Source: Grimontia kaedaensis (GTDB taxonomy: Bacteria > Pseudomonadota > Gammaproteobacteria > Enterobacterales > Vibrionaceae). From it: DNA of 64,000 nucleotides. The DNA is taken from positions 3,224,001 through 3,288,000 of the forward strand of contig NZ_CP082275.1 in the NCBI RefSeq assembly GCF_023746615.1, in the 5' to 3' direction. The position numbers and the translations under genes were made by a program. Below, piece by piece: positions 22,911-31,654 of this stretch. The notes below the pieces were generated by a model that searched no databases, was not told the DNA's origin, and saw only the letters and a program-made list of their open reading frames with translations. How positions within the stretch are numbered: the stretch's first letter is position 1; the number at the start of each line of letters is the position of its first letter.

Positions 22911-23224
22911 TAGCAAAAACCAAATAATTTTCAGAAATCAGCTCAAATGGTCACAAAGCCAGCAAAAACTGCAAAAATGAGTATTTATCCAACAACTTTC
23001 ACCCTAAAAGTGCAAAGAAAAATGAAATGAAGCACACCTTCATCCCTATACATAGTAGAGATTGTGTTTAAGAAGTCGCTGATGAGCCCAATAATCATTG
23101 AGCTTTTTCTTGTCACTGGTATTTAGGATGAAAGTGGTAGGGAGCAAAGCATCATTAAATGGAGATTAGAGTCAGGGAACGTAATAAAGAGGATTTTTTT
23201 GGAGTAACAATAGAAAAGTATAAA
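22911..23224. other. Intergenic stretch between tRNA-Leu and the rrn promoter
   Basis: AT-rich sequence with no reading frame or RNA gene that I can support. The part next to 22911 may carry upstream activating sites for the rrn promoter. Confidence 0.5.
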
Positions 23225-23259
23225 ACGAAAAAAGCCCCAGTCTTTCGACTGGGGCTTTT
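23225..23259 (-). terminator. Terminator of tRNA-Leu
   Basis: 12-bp stem AAAAGCCCCAGT / ACTGGGGCTTTT followed by TTTTCG on the - strand, immediately after the tRNA 3' end. Confidence 0.9.
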
Positions 23260-23267
23260 CCGGAAAT

Positions 23268-23354
23268 TGGTGCCCGGGGCCGGACTTGAACCGGCACAGT
23301 GTCACCACCGGCGGATTTTGAATCCGCTGCGTCTACCAATTTCGCCACCCGGGC
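23268..23354 (-). tRNA. tRNA-Leu, anticodon CAA
   Basis: 87 nt with encoded 3' CCA. The acceptor stem GCCCGGG pairs with CCCGGGC. The anticodon arm GCGGA-TTCAAAA-TCCGC gives anticodon CAA. A long variable arm (CGGTGGTGACACTG) marks a class II tRNA, and the T arm is GCCGG-TTCAAGT-CCGGC. It decodes UUG and stands alone with its own terminator. Confidence 0.97.
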
Positions 23355-23536
23355 AAGTGCGAGCAATTATACGCAAGCAATGGGTTGAAGCAAGCCTATA
23401 ATTCACAAAACCTTCTCGATCGGTTCTTTTTTCACCACAGTGCTATAAACGCGCGCTATCTGCCTTATTTTTACGCATTCAACACTATCGATTAGGCTGG
23501 TAAACTACACACTGTACTCATTTCTAGGACAGAACA

Positions 23537-24022
23537 ATGGCTCAATCATCGACACAGTACAGCGTGCCCAAGGGCGCTAGTTTTTTCCGCCGCTTCGGCG
23601 CCTGGCTTTATGACTTTCTCGTACTCATCGCTGTGGAGATGTTGGCAATCGCATTAGTCGTCGGTGCCGTGGCTATCGCTGTGCAGCTGGGACTTTCCAT
23701 TGATGGCTATGAAGATGTCAGCGATTATCTGACACGCAACCCGGCAGTCAGTCCTTTCTTTACTATCTATGTGTTTGCTATTGCAGCTGGCTTTTATGGT
23801 TACTTCTGGACCCGAGCAGGACAGACAGTTGGAATGAAAGCATGGAAGCTTAAAGTCGTCAGTGAGTTCGGTGGGAATATCACCTTTACGCAAGCACTGA
23901 TCCGAATGGCGACTTCTTGCTTAGGTATCGGTAACCTGCTGGCTCTGTTTGACCGCAACAATCGTGCGTTTCAGGATCACTTCTCGAATAGTCAGGTGAT
24001 TAAGGTCGATACGATTAAATAG
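23537..24022 (+). CDS. RDD-family membrane protein
   Basis: A 161-residue inner-membrane protein. The RDD name comes from Arg/Asp positions; here FFRRFGAWLYDFLVL at the start of helix 1 gives the Arg and Asp. Further hydrophobic segments lie at about 39-60 and 74-93, and the second motif is GQTVGMKAWKLKVV. Function is generally unknown; some members elsewhere act as ion exchangers. It sits convergent to lptG with a shared terminator, as I recall in other gammaproteobacteria. Confidence 0.85.
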   Translation: MAQSSTQYSVPKGASFFRRFGAWLYDFLVLIAVEMLAIALVVGAVAIAVQLGLSIDGYEDVSDYLTRNPAVSPFFTIYVFAIAAGFYGYFWTRAGQTVGMKAWKLKVVSEFGGNITFTQALIRMATSCLGIGNLLALFDRNNRAFQDHFSNSQVIKVDTIK

Positions 24023-24042
24023 TTCGTTCGAATGCAGACAAT

Positions 24043-24076
24043 AAAGAGGGAGCCAATAGGCTCCCTCTTTCGTTTT
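24043..24076. terminator. Bidirectional terminator between the RDD gene and lptG
   Basis: Perfect 12-bp stem AAAGAGGGAGCC / GGCTCCCTCTTT with loop AATA and T-rich flanks on both strands. Confidence 0.88.
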
Positions 24077-24097
24077 CCAATCTGATATCGTCTTTTA

Positions 24098-25171
24098 TCA
24101 GAGCTTTCGGTTTAATAGATAAAGCGTAACACCGATAAAAGCCAAACTCGGCGCCACCGCACCAACAAATGGCGGTAGCTTATAGACCAGTGTCATCGGG
24201 CCAAAAACTTCATTAGATATATAGAAAGCGAAACCGAAAATCACCCCCGACAACACCCTCGCCCCCATGGTCACCGAACGCAAGGGTCCGAAGACAAAGC
24301 TCAGCGCCAACAGCATCATGACACCAATCGATAATGGCTGAAGTGCCTTACGCCATAAAGCCAGCTCATAGCGGGAAGCATCTTGCTCTGATGCTTTCAG
24401 GTAATCCACATAACTGAAGACACCGCTGAGCGACAACTCTTCAGGCTTCACCGTCACAATCGCGAGCTTCTCCGGTGTCAGTGTGGTTTTCCATGCCAGC
24501 TCTGCTTCTTTGGTTTCACTGATCTTCACTGGGCCATCGAAGTGCGTCACTGTCACTTTCTCCAGCATCCAGCTGTCTTTATCCAGATATTTAGCTTGCT
24601 CTGCGAACACCTGAGCTTGCAGATTCTGGGTATCATCGAACTTCCAGATATTCACACCCGTCAGTGACTCTTTTTGATCAGTGCGTGCAATATAGATGAA
24701 GTCTGAGCCGTCTTTTGCCCACACGCCGGTTCTCACCGACATCACGTTACCACCAGATTTGGCAAAAGCACGAAGTTCACGTGCAGCTTTCTGAGCGTCA
24801 GGCGCCCCCCACTGCCCCAGCGCCAGTACCACCAGCATCAAAGGCATGGCGGTTTTTAGTACCGACAGGCCGATATCCAACTTGGAAAAGCCCGCCGCTT
24901 GCATCACCACAAGCTCAGAGCTTGAAGCCAGCGTGCCCAGTCCAATCAAGGCACCCAAAAGCACAGCCATTGGGAAGAACATTTCAATATCGCGCGGCAT
25001 ACTGAGTAACACGTACTGAATCGCCGTCATCATGGTGAAGGTCCCTTCACCCACTGAACGCAGCTGCTCAACAAACTTGATGATGGCGGACAGACCAACC
25101 AGTGTTGCAAGACACAAGGTTGTTGTAGCGATAATGGTGCGGCCTATATAAAGGTCGAGGATCTTAAACAT
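24098..25171 (-). CDS. lptG: LPS export permease LptG
   Basis: A 357-residue permease of the LptB2FG complex that extracts lipopolysaccharide from the inner membrane and passes it to LptC. Helices lie near residues 14-36, 60-85 and 103-122. A large periplasmic beta-jellyroll follows (about 130-265), then helices near 275-350. This is the YjgP/YjgQ layout. Its ATG overlaps the lptF stop (TAATG), giving tight coupling. The length matches E. coli LptG. Confidence 0.95.
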   Translation of the reverse strand: MFKILDLYIGRTIIATTTLCLATLVGLSAIIKFVEQLRSVGEGTFTMMTAIQYVLLSMPRDIEMFFPMAVLLGALIGLGTLASSSELVVMQAAGFSKLDIGLSVLKTAMPLMLVVLALGQWGAPDAQKAARELRAFAKSGGNVMSVRTGVWAKDGSDFIYIARTDQKESLTGVNIWKFDDTQNLQAQVFAEQAKYLDKDSWMLEKVTVTHFDGPVKISETKEAELAWKTTLTPEKLAIVTVKPEELSLSGVFSYVDYLKASEQDASRYELALWRKALQPLSIGVMMLLALSFVFGPLRSVTMGARVLSGVIFGFAFYISNEVFGPMTLVYKLPPFVGAVAPSLAFIGVTLYLLNRKL

Positions 25172-26271
25172 TAAGCCGCTCTCCTCAGTCGGTATTTCAG
25201 TTTACGCATTGGTAGGCTGTCCCAACTGATCAACATTAATGCCACCAGCAAAGCCAAAATGTTCACACTCCAAAGACCGATCTCCGGTGGCAACTTGCCC
25301 TCCTCTATTGCGGATTTAGCCGCACTGATAGAAAGGAAGTAAGCCAGATAAATTAATACCGCTGGGAAGAGTTTCGCGAAACGTCCCTGACGCGGGTTCA
25401 CAGCTGAAAGCGGCACTACAATCATGGTCATCAGCGGGATACACAGCACCAGAGAGATACGCCACTGAAGTTCAGCCTGAGCGCGGGCCGACGGCTCGTT
25501 GATCAGCGATTGGGTCGGAACGGCATCCCAATCTCGGTGTTTCTGGCGCACTTCACGCTGACCAATGAGCACCTGATAGTTCTCATAATCTGTCACTGTG
25601 TAATCGAGCAGGGTTGGCACACCTTCGTAGCGCATACCGTTATTCAGATCGAGAACCTGACGTCCATCTGGTAATTCAGAGATATAGCCTTTATCCGCTA
25701 CGACAACGTTGGGCCGCAAGGTACCTCGTGGTACTGGCTGTGCAATAAACACTTTGTGGAGATCTTTACCGTCTCCAGTGATTTCACTGACAAAAACCAC
25801 TGCCTGTCCATCAGGCGTAGTTTGGATTTGTCCCTGCACCAAAAGCTCAAGGCCCGTATCGGCCTCAAGACTTTCCATTACTTTGACTTCTTTATCATTT
25901 GCCCATGGTGTTAGCCATAACGCATTGAACGCAGCAACAGTGCCAGTAATCACAGCTAAATAAAGTGCGGCCCGGATCAGAAATTTGTTCCCGATACCTG
26001 TCGCATTCATTACTGTAATTTCACTTTCTGCGTACAAACGCCCAAAAGTGATCAAAATACCTATATAGAGGCTGAGCGGCAGCATTAGCATACCCATCGA
26101 CGGCATGTACAAACCGACAAGAGTTAACACATCGCTGCCCGGAATTGAGCCATCTGTAGCGTTAGCCAGCACTCGAATAAATTTCTGGCTAAAAAAGACC
26201 AGAAATAGCACAAACAGCACCGCAAGTTGCGTTTTCACTGTTTCTCGGATCAAATACCGAACAATAATCAC
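25171..26271 (-). CDS. lptF: LPS export permease LptF
   Basis: A 366-residue partner of LptG in the LPS transporter, with the same layout: N-terminal helices at about 12-30, 55-75 and 100-120, a periplasmic jellyroll (about 130-260), and C-terminal helices from about 270. The N terminus MIIVRYLIRETVKTQL is typical of LptF. It is divergent from pepA, an arrangement conserved in many gammaproteobacteria. LptB and LptC are encoded elsewhere. Confidence 0.95.
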   Translation of the reverse strand: MIIVRYLIRETVKTQLAVLFVLFLVFFSQKFIRVLANATDGSIPGSDVLTLVGLYMPSMGMLMLPLSLYIGILITFGRLYAESEITVMNATGIGNKFLIRAALYLAVITGTVAAFNALWLTPWANDKEVKVMESLEADTGLELLVQGQIQTTPDGQAVVFVSEITGDGKDLHKVFIAQPVPRGTLRPNVVVADKGYISELPDGRQVLDLNNGMRYEGVPTLLDYTVTDYENYQVLIGQREVRQKHRDWDAVPTQSLINEPSARAQAELQWRISLVLCIPLMTMIVVPLSAVNPRQGRFAKLFPAVLIYLAYFLSISAAKSAIEEGKLPPEIGLWSVNILALLVALMLISWDSLPMRKLKYRLRRAA

Positions 26272-26464
26272 GGCGTTTTACCTTTAGAAAACTTGTTTTT
26301 TTACTCGAATCGCTATAGTTTTTCGGTAAATTAGTTATTTTTTAATCTTTCGGCCAAGTGTTGGCCTGCTTAATGAAATTTACGTCGAACACAGTTTCGA
26401 GTTCCGATAAAGCGGGCATTATCCAACATTTAGCCTCACTTGTCTTTAGGATGTAGGAGTACGC

Positions 26465-27973
26465 ATGGAGTTCAGTGTAAAAAGCGGGAGTCCCGAGAAA
26501 CAGCGCAGTGCATGTATCGTTGTAGGTGTGTTTGAACCACGCCGCCTGTCACCAGTGGCAGAACAACTTGATAAAATCAGCGACGGTTACATCAGTAGCC
26601 TGCTGCGCCGTGGTGACCTCGAAGGAAAGCCTGGCCAGATGCTGCTATTGCACCACGTTCCTAATGTGCTGTCTGAGCGTGTGCTTCTGGTTGGTTGTGG
26701 TAAAGAGCGTGAACTCGGTGAACGCCAATACAAAGAAATCATCAAAAACACCATCAACACGCTGAACGAAACGGGCTCAATGGAAGCCGTTTGCTTCCTG
26801 ACTGAGCTGCACGTGAAAGGCCGCGATACATACTGGAAAGTACGCCAAGCGGTTGAGAGCACCAAAGACAGCCTCTACACCTTCAACCAGTTCAAGAGCG
26901 TGAAGCCAGAAACCCGCCGTCCGCTGCGGAAACTGGTATTCAACGTACCAACACGCCGTGAACTGAATTTGGGTGAACGTGCGATTGCACACGGCCTGGC
27001 GGTTGCTTCCGGTGTGAACGCATGTAAAGACCTTGGCAACATGCCACCAAACGTTGCAAACCCAGCATACCTTGCTTCGCAAGCACGCCGTCTGGCGGAT
27101 GACTTTGAAAAAGTCAGCACCAAGATCATTGGCGAGCAAGAAATGAAAGAGCTTGGCATGACTTCTTACCTGGCGGTTGGTCAAGGCTCTAGAAACGAAT
27201 CTATGATGTCAATCATGGAGTACAAAGGTCACCCAGACCCAGATGCCAAGCCAATCATTCTGGTTGGTAAAGGTCTGACGTTCGATGCTGGCGGTATTTC
27301 ACTGAAGCCGCCTGCCAACATGGACGAAATGAAATACGACATGTGTGGCGCAGCATCTGTATTCGGTGCAATGAAATCTCTGGCGAAACTGGACCTTCCA
27401 ATCAATGTGGTGGGTATTCTAGCTGGTTGTGAAAACATGCCTGATGGCAATGCTTACCGTCCAGGCGACATCGTGACCACCATGTCTGGCCAAACTGTTG
27501 AAGTGCTGAACACAGACGCAGAAGGCCGCCTGGTACTTTGTGACGCCCTCACATATGTTGAGCGTTACGAGCCAGAGTGTGTGATTGACGTGGCAACTCT
27601 GACGGGCGCATGTATCGTGGCACTGAGCCATCACATCAGCGGCCTGATTTCAAATCACAACCCACTGGCACACGAAATTGTGAATGCATCTGAGCAAGCG
27701 GGTGACCGTGCTTGGCGCCTGCCGATGACTGAAGAATACCAAGACCAACTGAAGAGCCCGTTTGCTGACATGGCGAACATCGGCGGTCCAGGTGGCGGCA
27801 CCATTACTGCGGGTTGTTTCCTTTCGCGCTTTGCGAAGAAGTACAACTGGGCGCACCTTGATGTAGCAGGAACTTCGTTCAAAGGCGGACAGAACAAAGG
27901 CGCGACAGGCCGTCCTGTTCCATTGCTGGTCCAGTTCCTTCTGAACCGTTCTGGCCTTGAAGTCGCAGAATAA
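26465..27973 (+). CDS. pepA: Leucyl aminopeptidase / cytosol aminopeptidase (M17)
   Basis: A 502-residue hexameric metalloaminopeptidase releasing N-terminal residues. In E. coli the same protein also binds DNA in carAB control and Xer recombination. The M17 signature NTDAEGRL is at 349-356, and the metal-binding Lys and Asp lie in GKGLTFDAGGISLKP. The N-terminal macro-like domain (about 1-170) is complete. AGGATGTAGGAG precedes the ATG. The gene is alone on its transcript, with a strong terminator after the stop, and divergent from lptF. Confidence 0.96.
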   Translation: MEFSVKSGSPEKQRSACIVVGVFEPRRLSPVAEQLDKISDGYISSLLRRGDLEGKPGQMLLLHHVPNVLSERVLLVGCGKERELGERQYKEIIKNTINTLNETGSMEAVCFLTELHVKGRDTYWKVRQAVESTKDSLYTFNQFKSVKPETRRPLRKLVFNVPTRRELNLGERAIAHGLAVASGVNACKDLGNMPPNVANPAYLASQARRLADDFEKVSTKIIGEQEMKELGMTSYLAVGQGSRNESMMSIMEYKGHPDPDAKPIILVGKGLTFDAGGISLKPPANMDEMKYDMCGAASVFGAMKSLAKLDLPINVVGILAGCENMPDGNAYRPGDIVTTMSGQTVEVLNTDAEGRLVLCDALTYVERYEPECVIDVATLTGACIVALSHHISGLISNHNPLAHEIVNASEQAGDRAWRLPMTEEYQDQLKSPFADMANIGGPGGGTITAGCFLSRFAKKYNWAHLDVAGTSFKGGQNKGATGRPVPLLVQFLLNRSGLEVAE

Positions 27974-27990
27974 AACTGCACAAAGAGATA

Positions 27991-28014
27991 AAGGAGGCCG
28001 AGGCCTCCTTTTTT
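27991..28014 (+). terminator. pepA terminator
   Basis: AAGGAGGCC / GGCCTCCTT 9-bp stem with a GA loop, followed by a T run. Confidence 0.92.
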
Positions 28015-28111
28015 GTTGCTGCTTTTTGTTGCGTGAGTGAACAACTCACCGCACACTGAGCAGAACACAGTGGCGTTATCAACACCGCCCAATGGCTAAA
28101 GAGGGAATTCG

Positions 28112-28567
28112 ATGACAGGCATGGCGACCTTCTACATACTGGATGAATCGCAAGGCCAACCAACACAACAAATGTTGGAAAAGGTTAGCCAGCTCTCTGC
28201 CCTTTTTTGTCAGCAAGGCATGAAGGCATTCATTATGGCTGAAGACAAAAACCAAGCCGAAGCGATTGATGAATTGCTCTTCCAGCAAACCGCAGAGTAC
28301 TTTGTGCCTCATAACCTCGTTGGCGAAGGTCCCCGTGGTGGTGCACAGGTTGAAATTGGTTGGCCGGGTGTACGCCATGCTGGCCACCGCCAAGTGCTAA
28401 TAAATCTGGCGCAAGAAGCAGCAACTTTTGCGCCTTCCTTTGCACAAGTGGTAGACTTCGTGCCTTGCGAAGAAGCTCCCAAGCAACAGGCTCGGGAACG
28501 CTACAAAATTTACCGCATGGCGGGGCGTCAAATGCGTACTCTCGCCATTGAAGAAATGTCCTATTAA
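28112..28567 (+). CDS. holC: DNA polymerase III chi subunit
   Basis: A 151-residue clamp-loader accessory protein that links the DnaX complex, through psi, to single-strand binding protein. The hallmark FVPHNLVGEGPRGGAQVEI block is present, as is the C-terminal RERYKIYR helix. The start at 28112 has AGAGGGA 5 nt upstream; a second ATG three codons later is possible. It lies 20 bp before valS, the usual holC-valS pair. Confidence 0.93.
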   Translation: MTGMATFYILDESQGQPTQQMLEKVSQLSALFCQQGMKAFIMAEDKNQAEAIDELLFQQTAEYFVPHNLVGEGPRGGAQVEIGWPGVRHAGHRQVLINLAQEAATFAPSFAQVVDFVPCEEAPKQQARERYKIYRMAGRQMRTLAIEEMSY

Positions 28568-28587
28568 ATCAGTCCATCAAGAGCGCT

Positions 28588-31446
28588 ATGGAAAAGACAT
28601 ACAACCCAACATCAATTGAAAAGGCGCTGTACCAGCGCTGGGAAGAGGCTGGCTACTTCAAGCCTCACGGTGACACGTCAAAAGCTGCATACAGCATCAT
28701 GATCCCACCACCCAACGTCACGGGCAGCCTGCACATGGGCCATGCGTTCCAAGACACCATTATGGATACCCTGATCCGCTGCGAGCGCATGAAAGGCAAA
28801 AACACCCTGTGGCAGGTCGGTACTGACCACGCAGGTATCGCGACCCAAATGGTTGTTGAGCGTAAGATCGCTGCAGAAGAAAGCAAAACCAAGCACGACT
28901 ATGGCCGAGACGCTTTCATCGACAAGATCTGGGAGTGGAAAGGCGAATCCGGTGGCACAATCACCAAGCAGCTGCGTCGTTTGGGCGCATCTGTAGACTG
29001 GGATCGTGAGCGCTTCACCATGGACGACGGTTTCTACGCTGCGGTTCAGGAGGTATTCGTACGCCTTTACGAAGATGACCTTATTTACCGCGGTAAGCGC
29101 CTGGTTAACTGGGACCCTAAACTGCACACGGCTATTTCCGATCTGGAAGTAGAAAACAAAGACGTGAAAGGCCACATGTGGCACTTCCGTTACCCACTGG
29201 CTGACGGCGTAAAAACCGCTGACGGTAAAGACTACATCGTGGTTGCAACTACCCGCCCAGAAACTATGCTGGGCGATACCGGTGTAGCTGTTAACCCAGA
29301 AGATCCTCGTTACAAAGATCTGATCGGTAAAGAAATCATCCTGCCAATCGTTGACCGCCGCATTCCAATCGTGGGCGACGAACACGCAGACATGGAGAAA
29401 GGCACAGGTTGTGTGAAGATCACCCCTGCGCATGACTTCAATGACTACGAAGTTGGTAAGCGTCACCAGTTGCCAATGATCAACATCCTGACGTTCAACG
29501 CAGACATCCGCGACGCAGCCGAGGTGTTCAATACCAACGGCGAAGCGAGCGATGTTTACAGCACTGACCTGCCAGAGAAATACCGTGGCATTGAGCGTTT
29601 CGCTGCACGTAAAGCCATCGTTGCTGAGTTTGAAGCGCTAGGCCTGCTGGACGAAATCAAAGATCACGACCTGACTGTCCCTTACGGCGACCGTGGTGGC
29701 GTGGTTATCGAACCAATGCTGACTGACCAATGGTACGTTCGCACTGCGACGCTGGCTCAGCCTGCGGTTGAAGCAGTTGAAAACGGTGATATCCAATTCG
29801 TGCCTAAGCAATACGAGAACATGTACTTCTCTTGGATGCGTGACATTCAAGACTGGTGTATCTCCCGTCAACTGTGGTGGGGTCACCGCATTCCTGCTTG
29901 GTATGACAACGACGGCAACGTTTACGTAGGTCGTACAGAAGAAGAAGTGCGCGAGAAGAACGGTCTTGCACCCGTTGTTGTTCTACGTCAGGACGATGAC
30001 GTTCTGGATACCTGGTTCTCATCTGCACTGTGGACATTCGGTACACTGGGCTGGCCACAAGAAACGCCAGAACTGAAAACCTTCCACCCAACTGACGTAC
30101 TGGTAACCGGTTTCGACATCATCTTCTTCTGGGTTGCGCGCATGATCATGATGACCATGCACTTCATGAAAGATGAAGATGGCAAACCACAAGTGCCATT
30201 CAAGACGGTTTACGTAACGGGTCTGATCCGTGACGAAAACGGCGACAAAATGTCGAAGTCTAAAGGTAACGTTCTGGACCCGATCGACATGATCGACGGC
30301 ATCGATCTCGAGTCACTGGTAGAAAAACGTACTGGTAACATGATGCAGCCACAACTGGCAGCGAAGATCGAAAAGAACACCCGTAAGACGTTCGAAAACG
30401 GAATCGAAGCCTACGGTACTGACGCACTGCGCTTCACTCTGGCTGCCATGGCTTCAACAGGTCGTGACATCAACTGGGACATGAAGCGTCTTGAGGGTTA
30501 CCGTAACTTCTGTAACAAGCTCTGGAACGCAAGCCGTTACGTGCTGATGAACACAGAAAATCAGGATTGCGGCATGCAAGGCGGTGAGATGGAGTTCTCA
30601 CTGGCTGACAAGTGGATCGAATCTCAATTCCAACTGGCAGCGAAAGAGTTCAACGCGCATATCGAAAACTACCGTCTGGATATGGCATCGAACACCCTGT
30701 ACGAATTCATCTGGAACCAATTCTGTGACTGGTACCTAGAGCTTACCAAACCCGTTCTGTGGAAAGGCACTGAAGCACAACAGCGCGCGACCCGTCACAC
30801 GCTGATCACCGTGCTTGAGAAGACACTGCGTCTGGCCCACCCGGTTGTTCCTTACATCACAGAATCTATCTGGCAGAGCGTGAAACCGCTGGTTAGCGGC
30901 GTTGAAGGTGACACCATCATGCTGCAGGCACTGCCACAGTATGACGAAGCACAGTTCGATGAAGCAGCACTGACCGATATCGAGTGGGTGAAAGGTTTCA
31001 TCACTGCCATCCGTAACCTGCGTGCTGAATATGACATCGCACCGAGCAAACCTATGGATGTGATGCTGAAAGCCGCTGACGAGAAAGATGCTATTCGTGT
31101 TGAAGCAAGCAAGCAGGTTCTAATGTCACTGGCGAAGCTGGAAGGCATCCGCATTCTGGAAGCAGACGAAGAAACACCGGCATGTGCAACCGCACTGGTT
31201 GGTAAATCTACCCTCATGATCCCAATGGCAGGTCTGATTGACAAAGACGCCGAACTGGCTCGTCTGGACAAAGAAATTGCCAAGACTCAGGGCGAGATCA
31301 AACGCGTTGAAGGCAAGCTGAATAACCAAGGTTTTGTGGCGAAAGCACCGGAAGCAGTTGTCGCTGCTGAGCGTGCGAAGCTAGATGGCTACGCAGAAAC
31401 CCTGACTAAGCTGGAAGAGCAGAAAGCAGTTATCGCTGCACTGTAA
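28588..31446 (+). CDS. valS: Valyl-tRNA synthetase
   Basis: A 952-residue class I synthetase charging tRNA-Val. The HIGH box is HMGH at 49-52 (PPNVTGSLHMGHAF), and KMSKS is at 554-558. Between them lies the CP1 editing domain with TTRPETMLGDT, which clears mischarged Thr. The anticodon-binding helices and the C-terminal coiled coil (about 885-952, rich in K and E) are intact. It follows holC on the same transcript and ends in a good terminator. Confidence 0.98.
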   Translation: MEKTYNPTSIEKALYQRWEEAGYFKPHGDTSKAAYSIMIPPPNVTGSLHMGHAFQDTIMDTLIRCERMKGKNTLWQVGTDHAGIATQMVVERKIAAEESKTKHDYGRDAFIDKIWEWKGESGGTITKQLRRLGASVDWDRERFTMDDGFYAAVQEVFVRLYEDDLIYRGKRLVNWDPKLHTAISDLEVENKDVKGHMWHFRYPLADGVKTADGKDYIVVATTRPETMLGDTGVAVNPEDPRYKDLIGKEIILPIVDRRIPIVGDEHADMEKGTGCVKITPAHDFNDYEVGKRHQLPMINILTFNADIRDAAEVFNTNGEASDVYSTDLPEKYRGIERFAARKAIVAEFEALGLLDEIKDHDLTVPYGDRGGVVIEPMLTDQWYVRTATLAQPAVEAVENGDIQFVPKQYENMYFSWMRDIQDWCISRQLWWGHRIPAWYDNDGNVYVGRTEEEVREKNGLAPVVVLRQDDDVLDTWFSSALWTFGTLGWPQETPELKTFHPTDVLVTGFDIIFFWVARMIMMTMHFMKDEDGKPQVPFKTVYVTGLIRDENGDKMSKSKGNVLDPIDMIDGIDLESLVEKRTGNMMQPQLAAKIEKNTRKTFENGIEAYGTDALRFTLAAMASTGRDINWDMKRLEGYRNFCNKLWNASRYVLMNTENQDCGMQGGEMEFSLADKWIESQFQLAAKEFNAHIENYRLDMASNTLYEFIWNQFCDWYLELTKPVLWKGTEAQQRATRHTLITVLEKTLRLAHPVVPYITESIWQSVKPLVSGVEGDTIMLQALPQYDEAQFDEAALTDIEWVKGFITAIRNLRAEYDIAPSKPMDVMLKAADEKDAIRVEASKQVLMSLAKLEGIRILEADEETPACATALVGKSTLMIPMAGLIDKDAELARLDKEIAKTQGEIKRVEGKLNNQGFVAKAPEAVVAAERAKLDGYAETLTKLEEQKAVIAAL

Positions 31447-31472
31447 TCTCATCGCTTCACTTGTGCTTACAA

Positions 31473-31505
31473 ACAGGCCTTCTACCGGAAGGCCTGTCTT
31501 TTTTC
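31473..31505 (+). terminator. valS terminator
   Basis: ACAGGCCTTC / GAAGGCCTGT 10-bp stem (a central TACCG loop), followed by CTTTTTT. Confidence 0.93.
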
Positions 31506-31654
31506 TCTCACCACCCACCAACACTGTTAAATCTATCAACAATTCGACGCATGGAAGTGACATGCGCCGCAATTGGTGAGCAACTTTAACATTCACATCG
31601 AATTCCATTACTACGCTTTATAGAACGCCATCCTGCAACCAATGAAACATAGAA

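Noticed and set aside
28678..29466. 262-codon - strand frame opposite valS
   Set aside because: Antisense shadow of a highly conserved synthetase; no ribosome binding site or recognisable domain.
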